Origin: Bacteroidales bacterium UBA3824
GTDB taxonomy: Bacteria; Bacteroidota; Bacteroidia; Bacteroidales; UBA3824
Assembly: GCA_002393195.1 (NCBI GenBank)
Contig: DGIK01000210.1
Coordinates: 41,426 to 105,425, forward strand
DNA length: 64,000 nucleotides
Direction of reading: 5' to 3'
The translations under genes were made by a program, and so were the position numbers. The notes below the pieces were generated by a model. That model was not told the origin of the DNA and made no database searches. It saw only the letters and a program-made list of their open reading frames with translations. Shown in pieces: positions 61,814-64,000 of this stretch; position 1 is the stretch's first letter; each line of letters opens with the position of its first letter.

Positions 61814-61848
61814 TTTGCTGCACTATTCCCAAATTTTTCTTACCTTTG
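61814..61848 (+). promoter_or_regulatory. Promoter of purD
   Basis: TTTG (61814-61817) and TACCTTTG (61841-61848), 23 nt apart, 33 nt before the ATG at 61881. Confidence 0.6.
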
Positions 61849-61880
61849 ACACCAAATTAAATCATTCAAATCATATTAAT

Positions 61881-63170
61881 ATGAACGTCTTATTGATTGG
61901 TTCGGGTGGCAGGGAGAGCGCGCTCGCGTGGAAAATCGCCCAAAGCCCAAAACTTACTAAACTATACGCCGCGCCGGGCAACCCTGGCATTGCAGACATC
62001 GCCACAAACCTCAATATCAAGGTTTCGGATTTCGACGGCATTGCAAAAGCCGTCAAGGACAACGACATACGCCTTGTAGTCGTGGGACCCGAAGTGCCGC
62101 TCATCGACGGTCTCGCCGACTATCTCCGCAGCATCGAAAATCCTCCGCTCGTCTGCGGCCCCACCAAGGACGGCGCACAACTCGAAGGCAGCAAGGATTT
62201 TGCAAAACAGTTTATGGTGCGCCACAACATCCCGACGGCGCGTTATCAGACTTTCAACGGCGACACCTATAATCAAGCCGTTGACTTCCTCAAAACATTG
62301 CAGCCTCCATACGTCCTCAAAGCCGACGGACCCGCAGCCGGCAAGGGCGTAATCATCGAAAACGACTTCCAAGTAGCCTGCAACGAACTCAAAGAGATGT
62401 TTTCCGGCAAATTTGGCAAATCGTCAGCGGAAGTGGTCATCGAAGAATTTTTGTCAGGTATCGAACTTTCTGTTTTTGTCTTGACAGACGGACACGGCGG
62501 CTACGTAACGCTCCCCGAAGCCAAAGATTACAAGCGCATTGGCGAAAACGACGAAGGTCTCAATACCGGCGGAATGGGCAGTGTGTCGCCCGTGCCTTTT
62601 GCCGATGAGGAGTTCCGTCAGAAGATTGACACCCACATCATAAAGCCCACAATCGACGGACTCATCGCCGAAAAAATCGACTATCGCGGTTTCATTTTCT
62701 TTGGACTAATCAATGTAAAAGGCGACCCGTATGTCATTGAATACAACGTCCGTATGGGCGATCCCGAAACGGAATCCGTGATGTTGCGCATCGAAGGTGA
62801 CTTGCTCGACCTGATGGAAGCCGCTGCAAATGGCGACCTGAAAGGCAAGTCAATCAAATTCAATCCCAAGACCGCCGCAACGGTGATGTTGGTATCGGGT
62901 GGTTATCCTGGCGACTACGAAAAAGGCAAGGAAATCTCCGGCTGCGAAACCGTGAAAACCTCTCAGGTATTCCACGCCGGCACCAAGATGAAGGACGGCA
63001 AACTTGTTACCGACGGCGGCCGCGTAATTGCGGTAACAGCCCTCGGCGACGACATCTCCCTCGCCCTCGCCGCCGCGCTCCAAGATGCCAACAAAATCAC
63101 CTTTGATGGCGCATACCACCGCCGCGACATTGGCAAGGATTTGATAAAGTTTGGTCGCAAGTCCAAATAG
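61881..63170 (+). CDS. purD: Phosphoribosylamine-glycine ligase (GAR synthetase)
   Basis: 429 residues, normal for the family. NVLLIGSGGRESALAWKIAQ opens the N-domain; VVGPEVPLIDGLADYL, LKADGPAAGKGVII (ATP-grasp lysine), IEEFLSGIELSVFVLTDG, LNTGGMGSVSP and VIEYNVRMGDPETESVML are diagnostic. It joins phosphoribosylamine and glycine using ATP, the second step of purine synthesis, in the cytoplasm. The ATG at 61881 is fixed by the N-terminal motif and a promoter upstream. No other pur gene is near. Confidence 0.97.
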   Translation: MNVLLIGSGGRESALAWKIAQSPKLTKLYAAPGNPGIADIATNLNIKVSDFDGIAKAVKDNDIRLVVVGPEVPLIDGLADYLRSIENPPLVCGPTKDGAQLEGSKDFAKQFMVRHNIPTARYQTFNGDTYNQAVDFLKTLQPPYVLKADGPAAGKGVIIENDFQVACNELKEMFSGKFGKSSAEVVIEEFLSGIELSVFVLTDGHGGYVTLPEAKDYKRIGENDEGLNTGGMGSVSPVPFADEEFRQKIDTHIIKPTIDGLIAEKIDYRGFIFFGLINVKGDPYVIEYNVRMGDPETESVMLRIEGDLLDLMEAAANGDLKGKSIKFNPKTAATVMLVSGGYPGDYEKGKEISGCETVKTSQVFHAGTKMKDGKLVTDGGRVIAVTALGDDISLALAAALQDANKITFDGAYHRRDIGKDLIKFGRKSK

Positions 63171-63182
63171 TTATCAACATCA

Positions 63183-63333
63183 ATTACCGTTGATTAACAA
63201 CAAATTACGTCAATTTTCCACCGCCTACGGCGATGGGAGTTGATAAACAAAAATTACCGTCAATTTTTTCGTCAATTACCGTCAATTTTTTCTCTTAGAA
63301 TAAAGAAATTGAGTTCAATTGATGGTAATTGAC
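63183..63333. repeat. Cluster of ATTACCGTCAATT repeats between purD and fumarase
   Basis: AATTACCGTCAATTTTTTC occurs twice in tandem (63252-63270 and 63274-63292, 22-nt period), with degenerate copies at 63183-63196 and 63203-63217 and an inverted copy ATGGTAATTGACG near 63323-63335. No gene or clear promoter was found in the 234-nt gap. Confidence 0.65.
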
Positions 63334-63404
63334 GTTCAAAGGAAAAAACGTCGTAAGGCGTTTGCAAAGCAAAAGAATTTACGTTAAACAAACAATCATA
63401 TATT

Positions 63405-64000
63405 ATGGCAAATATTCCTGATTTCAAATACGCCCCGATGTTTCAGTTGGGCAAGGACGAAACCGAATACTATCTCCTCACCAAGGAAGGCGTATCGGTA
63501 AGCGAGTTTGAAGGCAAGCCGATTTTGAAGGTTGCGCCCGAGGCTCTCGAAAAACTTTCGCAGCAAGCATTCCACGACGTTTCGTTTATGCTGCGCCGCT
63601 CTCACAACGAACAAGTTGCCAAAATCCTCCGTGACCCAGAGGCTTCCGACAACGACAAGTACGTGGCCCTCACATTCTTGCGCAACGCCGAAGTTTCGTG
63701 CAAAGGTCAATTGCCACTCTGTCAGGACACCGGCACGGCAATCATCCACGGCGAAAAAGGTCAGCAAGTGTGGACGGGATTCTGCGATGAGGAATTCCTT
63801 TCAAAAGGCGTTTACAACACCTACACCCAGGACAACCTCCGCTACTCGCAAAACGCGCCCCTCTCGATGTACGAGGAGAAAAACACCCGTTGCAACCTTC
63901 CCGCACAAATCGACATTGAGGCTACCGAAGGTATGGAATACAAATTCCTGATGGTAACCAAAGGCGGCGGCTCTGCCAACAAGACCTATCTCTATCAGGA
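63405..64000 (+). CDS. Class I fumarate hydratase (4Fe-4S), 5' part
   Basis: The first 198 residues are present; the gene runs off the window. [40 protein letters not shown] and [18 protein letters not shown] match the N-terminal region of FumA/FumB-type fumarases, with the Cys in PLCQDTGT as the first cluster ligand; [13 protein letters not shown] is the next conserved block. It interconverts fumarate and malate in the cytoplasm and is oxygen sensitive, in keeping with an anaerobe. Confidence 0.95.
   Translation, partial: MANIPDFKYAPMFQLGKDETEYYLLTKEGVSVSEFEGKPILKVAPEALEKLSQQAFHDVSFMLRRSHNEQVAKILRDPEASDNDKYVALTFLRNAEVSCKGQLPLCQDTGTAIIHGEKGQQVWTGFCDEEFLSKGVYNTYTQDNLRYSQNAPLSMYEEKNTRCNLPAQIDIEATEGMEYKFLMVTKGGGSANKTYLYQ

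Noticed and set aside
63171..63404. Promoter for the fumarase gene
   Set aside because: No TAnnTTTG box with a -33 partner was found in this gap; only the repeats are listed.

Overview
The window reads as chromosomal DNA of an uncultured-type Bacteroidota, probably order Bacteroidales. The evidence is a SusC/SusD pair, several TonB-dependent receptors with CarboxypepD_reg-like N-termini, many lipoproteins, families almost confined to this phylum (DUF4249, DUF4369, DUF5686, DUF6427-like), promoters of the TAnnTTTG type with a TTTG/TTG element about 20 nt upstream, and few Shine-Dalgarno sequences. No tRNA, rRNA, CRISPR array or transposase was seen. Both ends cut genes: a membrane TPR protein on the left and a class I fumarate hydratase on the right.

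Layout. 1-4145: a TPR/coiled-coil membrane protein (partial) and a divergent outer-membrane beta-barrel receptor. 4148-10962: a five-gene minus-strand operon in which a pair (multi-pass membrane protein plus beta-propeller lipoprotein with a CxxCH motif) occurs twice around a DUF4369-like lipoprotein. 11089-17016: a SusC-SusD-lipoprotein glycan-uptake operon. 17313-22241: an operon of a MuiA/DUF4139-type protein carrying a SusC-like insert, a PP2C phosphatase and a Ser/Thr kinase. 22365-30983: a glycan-binding-type secreted protein, TSUP permease, PheC-like periplasmic protein, GH31 glycosidase, a membrane AraC regulator divergent from it, UbiX and DusB. 31086-42049: MscS-type channel, a large propeller lipoprotein, a lipoprotein with a 678-bp internal tandem duplication, a Na/Pi cotransporter and a DUF5686 protein behind an interspersed repeat.

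42074-51922 is the most unusual part: a RelE/HigB-XRE toxin-antitoxin pair, a membrane-anchored subtilase, a second (PIN-type) toxin-antitoxin-like pair, and three more large proteins. The subtilase and the next two large proteins share an N-terminal domain of about 150 residues that I do not recognise; the non-protease members are built from Cna-B/carboxypeptidase-regulatory-like beta-sandwich repeats, and the last ends in a beta/gamma-crystallin-like segment. I regard this as the best candidate for an undescribed system.

51979-64000: a DUF4249 lipoprotein with its TonB receptor, a nitroreductase-family protein, a paralogue of the first gene, a serine hydrolase, a glutathione peroxidase, a membrane protein, purD and the start of fumarase.
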